NCBI RefSeq assembly: GCF_900115105.1
Contig: NZ_FOYP01000001.1
Span: 1,204,097 to 1,268,096 of the forward strand
DNA length: 64,000 nucleotides
Origin: Yoonia tamlensis
Lineage (GTDB): Bacteria > Pseudomonadota > Alphaproteobacteria > Rhodobacterales > Rhodobacteraceae
Direction: 5' to 3'
Below the pieces are notes generated by a model that was not told the DNA's origin, made no database searches, and worked only from the letters and a program-made list of their open reading frames with translations. A program made the position numbers and the translations under genes. Below are positions 17,008 to 25,918 of the stretch, piece after piece (the stretch's first letter is position 1; the number at the start of each line of letters is the position of its first letter).

Positions 17008-17081
17008 GTGTTACCCCGATGCCCGAATGCGCAATCCGTCAATGGATGGCATATATTGGGAAACAAAATGGGAATATATCT

Positions 17082-17588
17082 ATGTTTACGCGCCTTGCTC
17101 AATTAACCTTCAGCCTCGTTTTATCTCTGGGGGTTTCCGCCACCTCTTTGATGGCCGACGGGACCGCAACGCCACTTCTGACGATATCTGGTGATGTAAC
17201 TCTAACCGATGGTGGCGACGTTCTGGTGTTGGACAGAGACGCGCTTGTGGAACTGCCTGCCACCACATTCGAGACCAGCACAATCTGGACAGACGGGGTG
17301 CATACGTTCACGGGCGTTGCGCTTGCCGATCTGGCGGCTGAGCTTGGTGTCGAAAATGGCCAGTTCCTTGCTACTGCAATCAACGATTACACAGTCGAAA
17401 TTCCTTTCAGTGATGCTGTCGAAGGTGGCCCAATCATCGCCTATTTGATGGACGGTGAAGAAATGTCGGTGCGCGGCAAAGGACCACTTTGGGTTATATA
17501 TCCTTATGACAGTGACGCTGATTACCGATCAGAAGTGATCTATTCACGCAGCATCTGGCAACTCGACAGACTGGAAATCGTTCAGTAA
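17082..17588 (+). CDS. Periplasmic molybdopterin-oxidoreductase-fold protein without cysteine
   Basis: A 168-aa protein with a signal peptide (LAQLTFSLVLSLGVSATSLM) and a domain resembling the molybdopterin-binding fold of sulfite-oxidase relatives: FTGVALADLAAELGV, TAINDYTVEIPFSDA, GKGPLWVIYPYD and SIWQLDRLEI. The mature protein has no cysteine at all, so it cannot ligate molybdenum as the catalytic enzymes do. It may be a ligand-binding or sensory partner. The ATG at 17082 is chosen for the signal peptide; the frame extends to 17019. It is followed 36 nt later by the hybrid kinase, and two operator copies lie upstream. Confidence 0.8.
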   Translation: MFTRLAQLTFSLVLSLGVSATSLMADGTATPLLTISGDVTLTDGGDVLVLDRDALVELPATTFETSTIWTDGVHTFTGVALADLAAELGVENGQFLATAINDYTVEIPFSDAVEGGPIIAYLMDGEEMSVRGKGPLWVIYPYDSDADYRSEVIYSRSIWQLDRLEIVQ

Positions 17589-17624
17589 CCCTAAGGTAGC
17601 CCCAACACGCCAAAGGAACAGCCC

Positions 17625-20129
17625 GTGACGATAAATCTACCTGAACGCGCAATACGTGGTCGCACCTTCGCTTTGTTGGCGGGGTGCGTTGCCGCCTTTG
17701 CGATTGCTTTTCTGACCTACAATGTCTCACACGAGATCCGTTTATTGGGGTCGGCACGTTCAGACAACGTGCAATGGTCGTTGGTGCAAACGCAGGTTGA
17801 GTTTTTGAATTTTCAGCGACAAGTCGATACTGATCCTGTTGACCTTGAGCAGCTGCGCCAAGAATTCGACGTGTTTTTCAGCCGAATAACAACCGTTCGC
17901 CAAGCAAGTGTTTTTGCCGGACTGCGCGCAGATCCCACTGCTGCACAGCACTTGGACGGGCTTGTTGCATTCCTGGACGACGCCGTTGCAATCATCGATG
18001 CACCTGACGCGCAGTTGATTGCGCAACTGTCGCAACTGTCTACGCTAACGACTGAAACTGCGCCCGTTGTACGTGCCTTGAGTATCTCCGGCCTCGATAT
18101 TTTTGCTCGGTCTGCGGACACCCAACGCCAAGAAGTCGCGCGTACAATGACGGAGCTAGCGCTTGCGATTGTCGCACTAATTGCTGTTTTGACGCTGGTC
18201 ATCTTGGACTTGAACCGCCTTAACGCGCGCATCTATCGTCGTGAACGCAAGATCAAGCAGACCAGCACGCGCATGACCACCGTCATGAGCACGTCATTGG
18301 ACGGTGTGATCGTGTGCGATGCAAACGGCGCAATTCTCGAATTCAGCCCCGCTGCAGAAGCGATTTTTGGCCAAACAGAAGCAGACGTTCTCGGCAAAGA
18401 TATCGGTGCCGTAGTTGTTCCGAATCATCTCCGCGACGCCCATGATGCGGGCATGGAGCGCATGCGTTTGAACGGGGAAAAACGCGTAGTTGGCAAAGGT
18501 CGCTTCAAGCTTGAAGCGAAGCACCATGATGGCAGCATTTTTCCGGTTGAACTGTCCATTCAATCAGCGACCACCGACGAGGGCGATATATTCATTGCGT
18601 TCTTGCGTGATATTTCGGCCCGTGTCGCCGCCGAAGCCGAGTTGATTGCTGCGCGCGACAAAGCGTTGGCGGGTGAAAAGTTGAAGACAGACTTCCTATC
18701 CACAATGAGCCATGAAATTCGCACGCCGTTGAATGGTCTTTTGGGAAATATGAGCCTACTCCGTGATACCAAACTAGACACGAAACAAGACAGGTATGTT
18801 GGTTATATGGAAACGTCGGGCCGCCTGTTGATGAGCCATATTTCCGACGTTCTCGACATCACACGCTATGACGCAGGGAAGTTAAGTACCCGATCTGAAC
18901 CGGTTAACCTGTCTGCATTATTTCAGGACATTATTGATAATCAAAGCAGCACCGCATCGAAAAACGAAACGTCACTGACATGGAACTGGATTGGCGAAGA
19001 GATGAAATGGGTCCTGTCAGATCACGACCGTCTGCAGCACGTGATGATGAATTTGATTGGTAATGCGGTAAAGTTCACGAAGCGGGGCAAGGTTGCAGTC
19101 ACGATCGAAAACACTGGCACACCTAATGATGCAAAGCTGCTGATCAAGATCAAAGACACTGGTCCTGGCATGGCTGACGATCTGGCTGAACGAATTTTCG
19201 ACGACTTTGTCACAGGAAATACAGCCTATGATCGCGATGTTGGCGGGACTGGCCTTGGCCTTAGCATTGCCAAACGTTTTGTCACGGCTTTGGAGGGTAA
19301 AATTGGCGTGCAAAGTGTGATCGGCGAAGGCAGTACGTTCTGGGTTACTCTGCCTGTGTCCGCGGCCAGCGCGCCGACCGGTTTAGCCGAGGAGGTAGCA
19401 AACTTTGTCCCGTCTCGCCCGCTATTGATCTTGTTAGTAGAAGATAATGAGATCAATCGTATTGTTGCCCGCGAAATGTTGCAAGCGGAGGGTCACACCG
19501 TGATTGAGGCCCACGATGGCAGTCAAGGTGTTCAAGCCGCAAGCGAACACGCGTTCGATCTTATCCTCATGGACATCAGTATGCCTGTTATGGATGGCAG
19601 GGCCGCGACGCGTTTGATCCGCAGTGAAGGTGGCCCATCCGCTGGTGCTAAGATCGTCGCTCTTACCGCAAATGCCATGGCGAATGAACAACGCGAGTTC
19701 ATCACCGACGGAATGGATGAAATTCTGGCAAAACCTCTGTCGCGTGATGCGTTGCACGCCATCCTGCGGAATTGCGATGATGGTCTTGAGGCGTTCGACG
19801 ATAGTAACCTTGTTGATCATAATCATAGCGCCGAGACCCGTGAGGCTCTCGGCGAGGAAACATTCGTGAAGCTGCGGTCGCGCTTTGTATCAGAGGTAGA
19901 AGAGCTACATTTGTGGATTTCCTCGGATGTTTCGCAGGACTTTTTGGAGGTCGCATCGCGGTCTCACAAAGTTGCAGGCAGTGCCGCCGTTTTCGGTGCC
20001 ACCCAACTTCGAGAAGCGTTGAAATCAATCGAAAGCGCAGCTAAAATGGGTGACATGGACGCAATAAATGTATGTATGATGAAGTTTGCGGACATATGGT
20101 TCCGAACAAAGCAAGAGTTTTTAAACTAG
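17625..20129 (+). CDS. Hybrid sensor histidine kinase (PAS-HisKA-HATPase-REC-Hpt)
   Basis: An 834-aa membrane kinase starting with GTG, preceded by AAAGGA 7 nt upstream. Two membrane helices (about 11-32 and 172-192) enclose a periplasmic sensor region of about 140 residues. A PAS domain follows (about 220-340), then HisKA with H363 (STMSHEIRTPLNG), HATPase (N-box NLIGNAVKF, G2 GGTGLGLSI), a receiver with D650 (LILMDISMPVMDG) and a C-terminal Hpt with H781 (SRSHKVAGSAA). The layout is a full phosphorelay (His-Asp-His) that needs an external response regulator. Candidates in the same region are the LuxR-type regulator (D53) and the PP2C regulator (D56). Confidence 0.95.
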   Translation: MTINLPERAIRGRTFALLAGCVAAFAIAFLTYNVSHEIRLLGSARSDNVQWSLVQTQVEFLNFQRQVDTDPVDLEQLRQEFDVFFSRITTVRQASVFAGLRADPTAAQHLDGLVAFLDDAVAIIDAPDAQLIAQLSQLSTLTTETAPVVRALSISGLDIFARSADTQRQEVARTMTELALAIVALIAVLTLVILDLNRLNARIYRRERKIKQTSTRMTTVMSTSLDGVIVCDANGAILEFSPAAEAIFGQTEADVLGKDIGAVVVPNHLRDAHDAGMERMRLNGEKRVVGKGRFKLEAKHHDGSIFPVELSIQSATTDEGDIFIAFLRDISARVAAEAELIAARDKALAGEKLKTDFLSTMSHEIRTPLNGLLGNMSLLRDTKLDTKQDRYVGYMETSGRLLMSHISDVLDITRYDAGKLSTRSEPVNLSALFQDIIDNQSSTASKNETSLTWNWIGEEMKWVLSDHDRLQHVMMNLIGNAVKFTKRGKVAVTIENTGTPNDAKLLIKIKDTGPGMADDLAERIFDDFVTGNTAYDRDVGGTGLGLSIAKRFVTALEGKIGVQSVIGEGSTFWVTLPVSAASAPTGLAEEVANFVPSRPLLILLVEDNEINRIVAREMLQAEGHTVIEAHDGSQGVQAASEHAFDLILMDISMPVMDGRAATRLIRSEGGPSAGAKIVALTANAMANEQREFITDGMDEILAKPLSRDALHAILRNCDDGLEAFDDSNLVDHNHSAETREALGEETFVKLRSRFVSEVEELHLWISSDVSQDFLEVASRSHKVAGSAAVFGATQLREALKSIESAAKMGDMDAINVCMMKFADIWFRTKQEFLN

Positions 20130-20159
20130 TTTGATGCGTGGCGTTTTGATGGCTCTCGT

Positions 20160-20187
20160 TCTTTTGTATCTAAGGCAACAAAAGAAA
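20160..20187 (+). terminator. Hairpin downstream of the hybrid kinase
   Basis: TTCTTTTGT (20160-20168) and ACAAAAGAA (20179-20187) form a perfect 9-bp stem with a 10-nt loop, 31 nt after the kinase stop. The stem is AT-rich and followed by a broken T-run (GATTTTTAATC), so it is a weak terminator candidate. Confidence 0.4.
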
Positions 20188-20604
20188 GTGATTTTTAATC
20201 AAAAAAATTGAGCCACTAATTTACACAAAAATGTAACTTGGAGCGCGCTTGCAGATTGGCTGAGGCGTCAGTCCTAGTTTGGTATTTTCGCTGCTTCAAT
20301 CACGGTTTCCAGCTTTCTAGGCCAAGTGTGGTGACGCTCTTAAGGGTCACAATACTGGTGTCCATCGTCAGGGTTTTGGAACCAATGGCGGCCTAAACTA
20401 AGTGGACCTGTCGCGGTTTGATAAGCTGCGGGCTCAAAGGCATGCAGAACTTGCAACCAAGATTTGGCGCGGGAACAATCATGTCTTTTTGGATTGTAGG
20501 GCGCGCTACATATTCCTCAGAGTGTGGTATAATAGATGGTATGCATTGCATATATTGAAATTTAGTTATTAAAAGTCAATTAGATAGTGATTTTAGTAGG
20601 CGGA

Positions 20605-20618
20605 CTGTCTGTCCGCCA
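20605..20618 (+). other. Candidate attR core (copy of tRNA-Ser 3' end)
   Basis: CTGTCTGTCCGCCA, identical to 676-689. It is also part of a perfect hairpin, GGCGGAC-TGTCT-GTCCGCC (20599-20617), which may be coincidence or a separate feature. Confidence 0.42.
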
Positions 20619-20760
20619 TCCCATTTGATGTTATAGATTAACGGGACGAATTCCTTCCCGCGTTTGGCGATTTTGTGTTTTTGCCTCAAACGTGGGGTAT
20701 TGGGCGGCTCGGCTGATTTTGGAAAATTTTGAGCTTGATTCCTGTCAGTAACTTGCGTTG

Positions 20761-22863
20761 TCAGCCTGAGCGGCGCCCCTCGTAGTAGCCATGCTTTAGA
20801 AAATGTGCGGCAGGGTCAACGTTGGCTTTGGCAACATCCTTATTAAGCCGCAAGTAACGATCCGGATCAAAATTTTGGGGTAAGATCGGAGAAATCTGCG
20901 ACTTGAGGTCGGAATGCATCAATCTGTCCAAATATAGACCAAGGTCTTTGTGGGTTTTCAGATGCTTCGGCAGCCGCAATGACCAATGTTTTTCCAAATG
21001 GACACGTAGCTGCTCAATTTGTTGTTCTGCATAGTCGAGGATGTCTTGCTTGGTGGAAACTGTCGGCTGGCCCGTTTTGCGCGTCCTCGCATGAGAGGTC
21101 GGGTGCTTTTTGGCGGCGCTGGCGACAAGCGTCTTGCTTGGCAGGAATTCGTGCGATCCAAAGCTTTCCAGCACTTTGTGCAGGGCCATCCGATTGCCAA
21201 GCACGGTGTCAGAGTCCGGATCGTCATTGGTATGTTCGGCAAAAACCGCAAGAACGGCTGTTGCTTGTGCGCTTAGACAGGTGCTGTCGGGCATTGCGTC
21301 CAGCTTTTGCACGTCCAGTCCGGTTCGCGCACAGAAATCGTGAACAATATCATTTCCAATCAGTGCCATAGGATGGCAGGTCACAACAGTAACCTTTGAT
21401 GCGGCAAAACATTTTTGAATTGTTGCAACGACACTGCTGCTATCGATAGGCATGCGTTCAAGCGGCTGGCGCCAAAACTGCCGCAGCTGCGCGCGCGGGA
21501 CCGATGTCAGCCCTGCTGCCAGAGTTGCGGCAAAATCATCCTCAAATGGCTGGCCATATGCAATGATTTCAATGTCGTCGAACAAGGTCGCAAGCCAAGC
21601 GGAAAGGCGTTTCAATGCAAATGGGGCACAGTGCCATTCTGGGCTTGAAAAGATGACCCGTGATGTTGCCTGCGCCGAAATCCATGATGAAACTTTTGCG
21701 CGGATGTCATCGCGTTGCGGGTGCTGTCCCATGTCGCGGCGCAGGTCATTTAACACCCATGCACAAGCATGATAGCGCGGATCAAGATCACTGCGCCCTA
21801 GGCGATCAACAAAATCCAGACATGCGTCAATTTCATGCTGTTCAAGCGCACCAGCCAACAATTCCTTGTTTGAGGGGTAACCGGGCGCGACCATATTGCC
21901 TGCCGATATGCTTTGCCCGTCATCATAGTTGCGCAATGCAAACTGTAGTCCTGCCGTGCCCGCGTGCGCTAGCGCGACGTGAATAACGCATGTCCGGCCC
22001 GTTTGCGCAGGCTGCGCATGCGCGGTCACAGGTTCCGGACGCCAGTCTCCGGGGGTGATTGCCTTTGTCGCGGTTACAAGATGCATGTAACCGGCGCAAT
22101 CGTTGCCTTGATCGGGCATCGCCTGCAACAGTTTCATCAAGAAGTAACTGCCAAGACGTTCATTGCAATAGCATAAAAAACGGTCTTGATAGTCAGAGCG
22201 GTGAACAGGTTGATACCGTGAAAGATAGGCGCGGTTAAGCGTTTCTATTTTGGAAACATAATCAACATAGGTCGACACCGGACACATGCAAAATTCAATG
22301 CCACCTGGAATAAAGTGACCATTATCAAGGTATTGCGAAATTTCGTCAGCTTCAACAAGGCCAAGTTCTGTAGCAAGAGCAATGTAGCGGTCCAGATCTT
22401 GTGCATAGTGCGCCCGTGCATATTGCGCACGTATCGAGAGACCTTCGCGAAACCCGTCAGCCCATGGGGCCGCGGTCAAGAAAGCATGCGGATGATTATC
22501 GGCAATCAGATAGGGGTCGATGTCGTCCGCGTCACTTGATGAAATCGCACATATTCCGGGTTCCGAATGGCTGTCCGGTCCAAGTTTTTGCGGCGACAAA
22601 AAACGTCGGTAGTGAGAGACGCAAACGCGATCAGTCGGCGCAGCGTCTACCTGTTTCAGATGTCGTAAGACCGCAAAGCTACCCAGACTGCCGCCCAACC
22701 AACAGTGATCGTCTGATAGGTCGGGGACCAAGTCATAGGCGTGTTCAACGCGGTCATGTCCGGCGGTTTTGCTTGCCCCTTTTTGCCCCATTTCGATCAC
22801 GACGACGCGTGGGTCCGGCTTGAATCGAATTGGTTCGTGTGCAAAGCAATAGTAATGAAGCAT
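20761..22863 (-). CDS. Multidomain glycan protein: DUF4422-like, P-loop-like and FDPxxYL module
   Basis: A 700-aa cytoplasmic protein. Residues 1-250 resemble DUF4422-type glycosyltransferases (VCVSHYRRFL near the start, then HFIPGGIEFCMCPVSTYVDY and YQDRFLCYCNERLGSYF). Residues about 288-310 (CVIHVALAHAGTAGLQFALR) look like the P-loop start of bacterial sulfotransferase-like proteins, normally HIGxPKTGTTxLQ, but the Lys is gone; VIFSSPEWH later matches the second strand of that family. The C-terminus (about 660-698) carries FDPDRYLRLNKDVA with GYYEGRRSG. It may add a sugar in the rhamnan locus. The sulfotransferase part is probably inactive or has changed role. Confidence 0.65.
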   Translation of the reverse strand: MLHYYCFAHEPIRFKPDPRVVVIEMGQKGASKTAGHDRVEHAYDLVPDLSDDHCWLGGSLGSFAVLRHLKQVDAAPTDRVCVSHYRRFLSPQKLGPDSHSEPGICAISSSDADDIDPYLIADNHPHAFLTAAPWADGFREGLSIRAQYARAHYAQDLDRYIALATELGLVEADEISQYLDNGHFIPGGIEFCMCPVSTYVDYVSKIETLNRAYLSRYQPVHRSDYQDRFLCYCNERLGSYFLMKLLQAMPDQGNDCAGYMHLVTATKAITPGDWRPEPVTAHAQPAQTGRTCVIHVALAHAGTAGLQFALRNYDDGQSISAGNMVAPGYPSNKELLAGALEQHEIDACLDFVDRLGRSDLDPRYHACAWVLNDLRRDMGQHPQRDDIRAKVSSWISAQATSRVIFSSPEWHCAPFALKRLSAWLATLFDDIEIIAYGQPFEDDFAATLAAGLTSVPRAQLRQFWRQPLERMPIDSSSVVATIQKCFAASKVTVVTCHPMALIGNDIVHDFCARTGLDVQKLDAMPDSTCLSAQATAVLAVFAEHTNDDPDSDTVLGNRMALHKVLESFGSHEFLPSKTLVASAAKKHPTSHARTRKTGQPTVSTKQDILDYAEQQIEQLRVHLEKHWSLRLPKHLKTHKDLGLYLDRLMHSDLKSQISPILPQNFDPDRYLRLNKDVAKANVDPAAHFLKHGYYEGRRSG

Positions 22864-23026
22864 AGGCAGTTAAGCCCAGAGAACCCCATTTTTGTCAATA
22901 TCGCCTTTTGCCGAGGACAACCGGATTGTCTTGGCGTGCTATTGGCACTATCTGCATCGGACGCGCTACCTCGTTCAAAGGAGCGGCTGCTTCGCAACGT
23001 TTTTGAAATTTTGATGAGTTGGGTTT

Positions 23027-24190
23027 GTGTTGCCACCTGTATGGAAACTGAAGCGAGAGTTGCTGCGATTGGCGGCGCAAACTGCGGATATTCCGAGGCG
23101 TATCCGGGAGCGTTCCGTTCGCGCGAAATATGATTCTGCGCGTTGGGCAAAAGTCAAAGTGACAGGAACCGCGCAGGCGGCGACCGACAAATACTGTGTC
23201 TTGCTTGTGTATCAGCAAGGGGCGGTTCCGGCGTCTTTGATACGCACGTGCAAATTTATGGGGGCAAAGGGCTATAATGTGATTATGGTCGCAAATGGCG
23301 GCCTTCATGATAGCGGGCGCAAGTCCGTTATTGCGCATGTTTGGCGGCTGCTTGAACGACCCAATTTCGGCTATGATTTTGGCGGTTTTCGTGACGCAAT
23401 CCATTTTCTACAACGGCAGCAGATTTCGCCGCAGAACCTTGTCTTGATGAACGACAGCGTTTGGTTTCCGATGTGGACACAAAGCGATGTCGTCGAGCGG
23501 CTTGAAAACGCCGAGTATGACGCGACCGGATTGCTTTTTCACGTTCCGACCCGCAACGAATATCCAGACAAAAAGTTCACACCGTTTCAGGTGAAAAAAC
23601 GGGCTGAACATATTGAATCTTATGTAACAATGGTGCCAGGAAAAACGTTTGAACACCCGGCGTTCAAACGTTTTTGGGACACCTATGAACAAACAGATTC
23701 CAAATTTCTGACAATCAAGCGCGGCGAGGTTGGATTTTCACGCGCATTGGGTGATGCGGGGCTAACGGTGGGGGCCTTGTCGCGCCGAAAGTCGTTTTTG
23801 GACGCGTTGCAGGGCTGCTCTGATGGGTTCATTGAACAGACATTGCGCTATGCTGCCTATTCGGATCAGGTGTTTGCACAGGAATGCGCCGCGTTGCTGG
23901 CCGCACCGCGCGACGAAATATGGCGGAAACGGGCGCTTGATCATATTGGCCGTGTCGTGAAAACGCGCAGGTTTAATGCGTCGTTTTGCTGGGCAACCGA
24001 GCAGATTTTTCAGACGTCATTTGTCAAGAAAAACACAGACAGGTTATTTCAGGTCGGGCGCATCCGGTTTCTGGATGCGGTCGAAAATGGCGATATGCAA
24101 TGTGACAACGCAGAAGCACTTGCAGAACTCAGGCTGGTCGTCGCGGCTGATCGCGATGAACTTCCGAAAAAAGCATGGCGTCCGCACTAG
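23027..24190 (+). CDS. RgpF-like rhamnan synthesis protein, first copy
   Basis: A 387-aa protein of the RgpF family (PF05045), involved in building rhamnose polymers. Visible motifs are CVLLVYQQGAVPASLI, RPNFGYDFGGFRD (a family hallmark) and LVLMNDSVWFPM. The C-terminal 100 residues are less conserved. The start is uncertain: GTG at 23027 is used, with only a weak ribosome site. The end overlaps the rmlA stop on the other strand by 3 nt, and the gene is divergent from the 700-aa protein gene. dTDP-rhamnose from the adjoining rml operon is the expected donor. Confidence 0.85.
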   Translation: MLPPVWKLKRELLRLAAQTADIPRRIRERSVRAKYDSARWAKVKVTGTAQAATDKYCVLLVYQQGAVPASLIRTCKFMGAKGYNVIMVANGGLHDSGRKSVIAHVWRLLERPNFGYDFGGFRDAIHFLQRQQISPQNLVLMNDSVWFPMWTQSDVVERLENAEYDATGLLFHVPTRNEYPDKKFTPFQVKKRAEHIESYVTMVPGKTFEHPAFKRFWDTYEQTDSKFLTIKRGEVGFSRALGDAGLTVGALSRRKSFLDALQGCSDGFIEQTLRYAAYSDQVFAQECAALLAAPRDEIWRKRALDHIGRVVKTRRFNASFCWATEQIFQTSFVKKNTDRLFQVGRIRFLDAVENGDMQCDNAEALAELRLVVAADRDELPKKAWRPH

Positions 24191-25056
24191 TCAAGAATGG
24201 ATCGAAGCTGTTGGCCATAGGTGCTTTTCTTAAAGGTATCAGCTTGTTGGCGCAGGTCGTCTTTATCAATCCACCCCAACCGGTAGGCGATTTCATCAGG
24301 TGATCCAACCTGCAAACCCTGACGTTCAGTGATCGTGCGTACATAATTTGCCGCGTCAAGCAAGCTGGCGGGCGTTCCGGTATCTAGCCAAGCAAACCCC
24401 CGTCCGAGCATTTCGACATTAAGCGATCCTTCGACACGGTAGCGCCTTAGGAGATCCGTGATTTCAAGTTCCCCGCGTGCGGAGGGCGCCACTTTTGCGG
24501 CGAAGTCCGGTGCCCGCCCGTCAAGAAAGTAAAGCCCCGTCACCGCATAATTTGAAGGCGCTTGCTTGGGCTTTTCGACGATATCGGTGACGTTACCGGA
24601 TTTGTCGAAATCGAATACGCCATAGCGTTCCGGATCAGTGACATGATATGCAAACACGGTCGCGCAATTGTTTCTGGCATCTGCGGCTGCAAGCAGTTCG
24701 GGCAAGCCGTGTCCAAAAAAGATGTTGTCGCCCAATACCATAGCCGACGGCGCCCCCGCAAGAAACGCGCGCGCCAGCAAATATGCCTGTGCCAACCCCT
24801 TTGGTTCAGGCTGCACGATATAGGTCAGTTCCAATCCCCATTGGCGGCCGCACCCCAATAATTTCTGAAACTGCGGCTGATCTTCTGGCGTCGTAATGAT
24901 CGCGATTTCGCGGATGCCGCTTAGCATAAGAACAGAAAGTGGGTAGTAGATCATCGGTTTGTCATAAATCGGCAAAAGCTGTTTTGACACACCAATGGTG
25001 ATGGGCCATAGCCGCGAACCTGTCCCGCCCGCCAGAATTATACCTTTACGTTTCAT
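24187..25056 (-). CDS. rmlA: Glucose-1-phosphate thymidylyltransferase
   Basis: First enzyme of dTDP-L-rhamnose synthesis, 289 aa. The signature GIILAGGTGSRLWPIT follows directly after MKRK, so the ATG at 25054-25056 is the start. KQLLPIYDKPMIYYPLSVLM, LGDNIFFGHGL and GVFDFD are all intact. It is the last gene of rmlC-rmlB-rmlD-rmlA, and its start overlaps rmlD by 11 nt. Confidence 0.97.
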   Translation of the reverse strand: MKRKGIILAGGTGSRLWPITIGVSKQLLPIYDKPMIYYPLSVLMLSGIREIAIITTPEDQPQFQKLLGCGRQWGLELTYIVQPEPKGLAQAYLLARAFLAGAPSAMVLGDNIFFGHGLPELLAAADARNNCATVFAYHVTDPERYGVFDFDKSGNVTDIVEKPKQAPSNYAVTGLYFLDGRAPDFAAKVAPSARGELEITDLLRRYRVEGSLNVEMLGRGFAWLDTGTPASLLDAANYVRTITERQGLQVGSPDEIAYRLGWIDKDDLRQQADTFKKSTYGQQLRSILD

Positions 25057-25918
25057 CGGGTTCCCAATCACTCTGTTCTGCCAGAATTTCTCGCAGGCCT
25101 TTTCGCCAGTCCGGCTGCGCGACCTTAAACATTTGTGTAAACGACATGCAGTCAAGCCGTGAATTCAGCGGGCGCTTTGCAATGGTCGGGTATGCGGAAG
25201 TAGGGATATCGCGGATCTGACAGTGCAATCCGGAATCTTTCATGATTGCGCGCGCAAATTCCGCCCAGCTGACATACGGGTAGCCGGCAAAATGGTGCGT
25301 GCCACCCATGTGACCTTCGGCCATCGCCTTTGCTGCAATAAACAGCGCATTTGCGATATCACGTGCCGCGGTTGGCCCGCCAATTTGATCGGCAACAACA
25401 TTTATGGTCGCGCGGCTTTTTCCAAGTCTTTGCATCGTCTTGAAAAAATTCTGCCCATGCGCGGAAAACACCCAGCTTGTGCGCAAAATCAGATGTTGTG
25501 CGCCGCTGGCCCTGATTGCCTGCTCACCTTCCAGCTTTGACCGCCCATAGGCTGACAAAGGGTGCGTTGCGTGGTCCGGCGCGTGTGGCGATGTACCCGA
25601 CCCGTCAAATACATATTCCGTTGACAGGTGTAGAAACGGAATCCCCATTTGTGCGCAAGCTGTCGCAATTGCGCCAGGTGTCTGCGCATTCACAACATGC
25701 GCGGTTTGCGCATCGGTCTCGGCGGCGTCAACGGCCGTGTAGGCTGCGGCATTGATCACCGCATCTGCATCTGCTGCCAAAACCGCGGCTTTGCATTGCG
25801 CGGGATCGGATAGGTCTGCATCTGTACGCGCCAAAAAGTGACAAAAGACGTCATCGGGACAATTGCGCGCGAGTTCGGTCGCGACCTGACCTGTCTTGCC
25901 AAAGATCAGAATTTTCAT
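25046..25918 (-). CDS. rmlD: dTDP-4-dehydrorhamnose reductase
   Basis: Last enzyme of dTDP-L-rhamnose synthesis, 290 aa, an NADPH-dependent SDR. The N-terminal nucleotide site is [16 protein letters not shown]; the catalytic YxxxK is in [11 protein letters not shown], and [10 protein letters not shown] precedes it. The ATG at 25916-25918 overlaps the rmlB stop (ATGA). Confidence 0.96.
   Translation of the reverse strand: MKILIFGKTGQVATELARNCPDDVFCHFLARTDADLSDPAQCKAAVLAADADAVINAAAYTAVDAAETDAQTAHVVNAQTPGAIATACAQMGIPFLHLSTEYVFDGSGTSPHAPDHATHPLSAYGRSKLEGEQAIRASGAQHLILRTSWVFSAHGQNFFKTMQRLGKSRATINVVADQIGGPTAARDIANALFIAAKAMAEGHMGGTHHFAGYPYVSWAEFARAIMKDSGLHCQIRDIPTSAYPTIAKRPLNSRLDCMSFTQMFKVAQPDWRKGLREILAEQSDWEPDET

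Larger units (their letters stand above)
690..20618. mobile_element. Putative integrative island at tRNA-Ser (exopolysaccharide island)
   Basis: Inferred boundaries: the tRNA-Ser 3' end with an adjacent P4-type integrase on the left, and a 14-bp exact copy of the tRNA end on the right. Inside lie recombination genes (0.84-5.2 kb), an IS remnant, an eight-gene polysaccharide operon and its two-component regulators. No conjugation or replication genes are visible, so it would be a genomic island, not a conjugative element. The weak point is the right end: the repeat also forms half of a perfect hairpin (20599-20617), and the polysaccharide genes continue beyond it to 35.6 kb. Confidence 0.42.
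20130..20760. other. Gene-free junction with a possible degraded coding fragment
   Basis: A 631-nt stretch between the kinase and the next gene. It holds the hairpin at 20160-20187 and the candidate attR at 20605-20618. From about 20402 one frame reads VDLSRFDKLRAQRHAELATK and continues to about 20515 without stop, which looks like a fragment of a lost gene, but I cannot name it. No promoter is clear. Confidence 0.4.

Noticed and set aside
16529..17018. Upstream extension of the periplasmic protein gene to 17019
   Set aside because: The extension has no signal peptide; the ATG at 17082 gives a clear one.
20599..20617. Hairpin GGCGGAC-TGTCT-GTCCGCC as a terminator
   Set aside because: It is about 470 nt from the nearest stop and has no T-run; the match to the tRNA end is the more telling feature.
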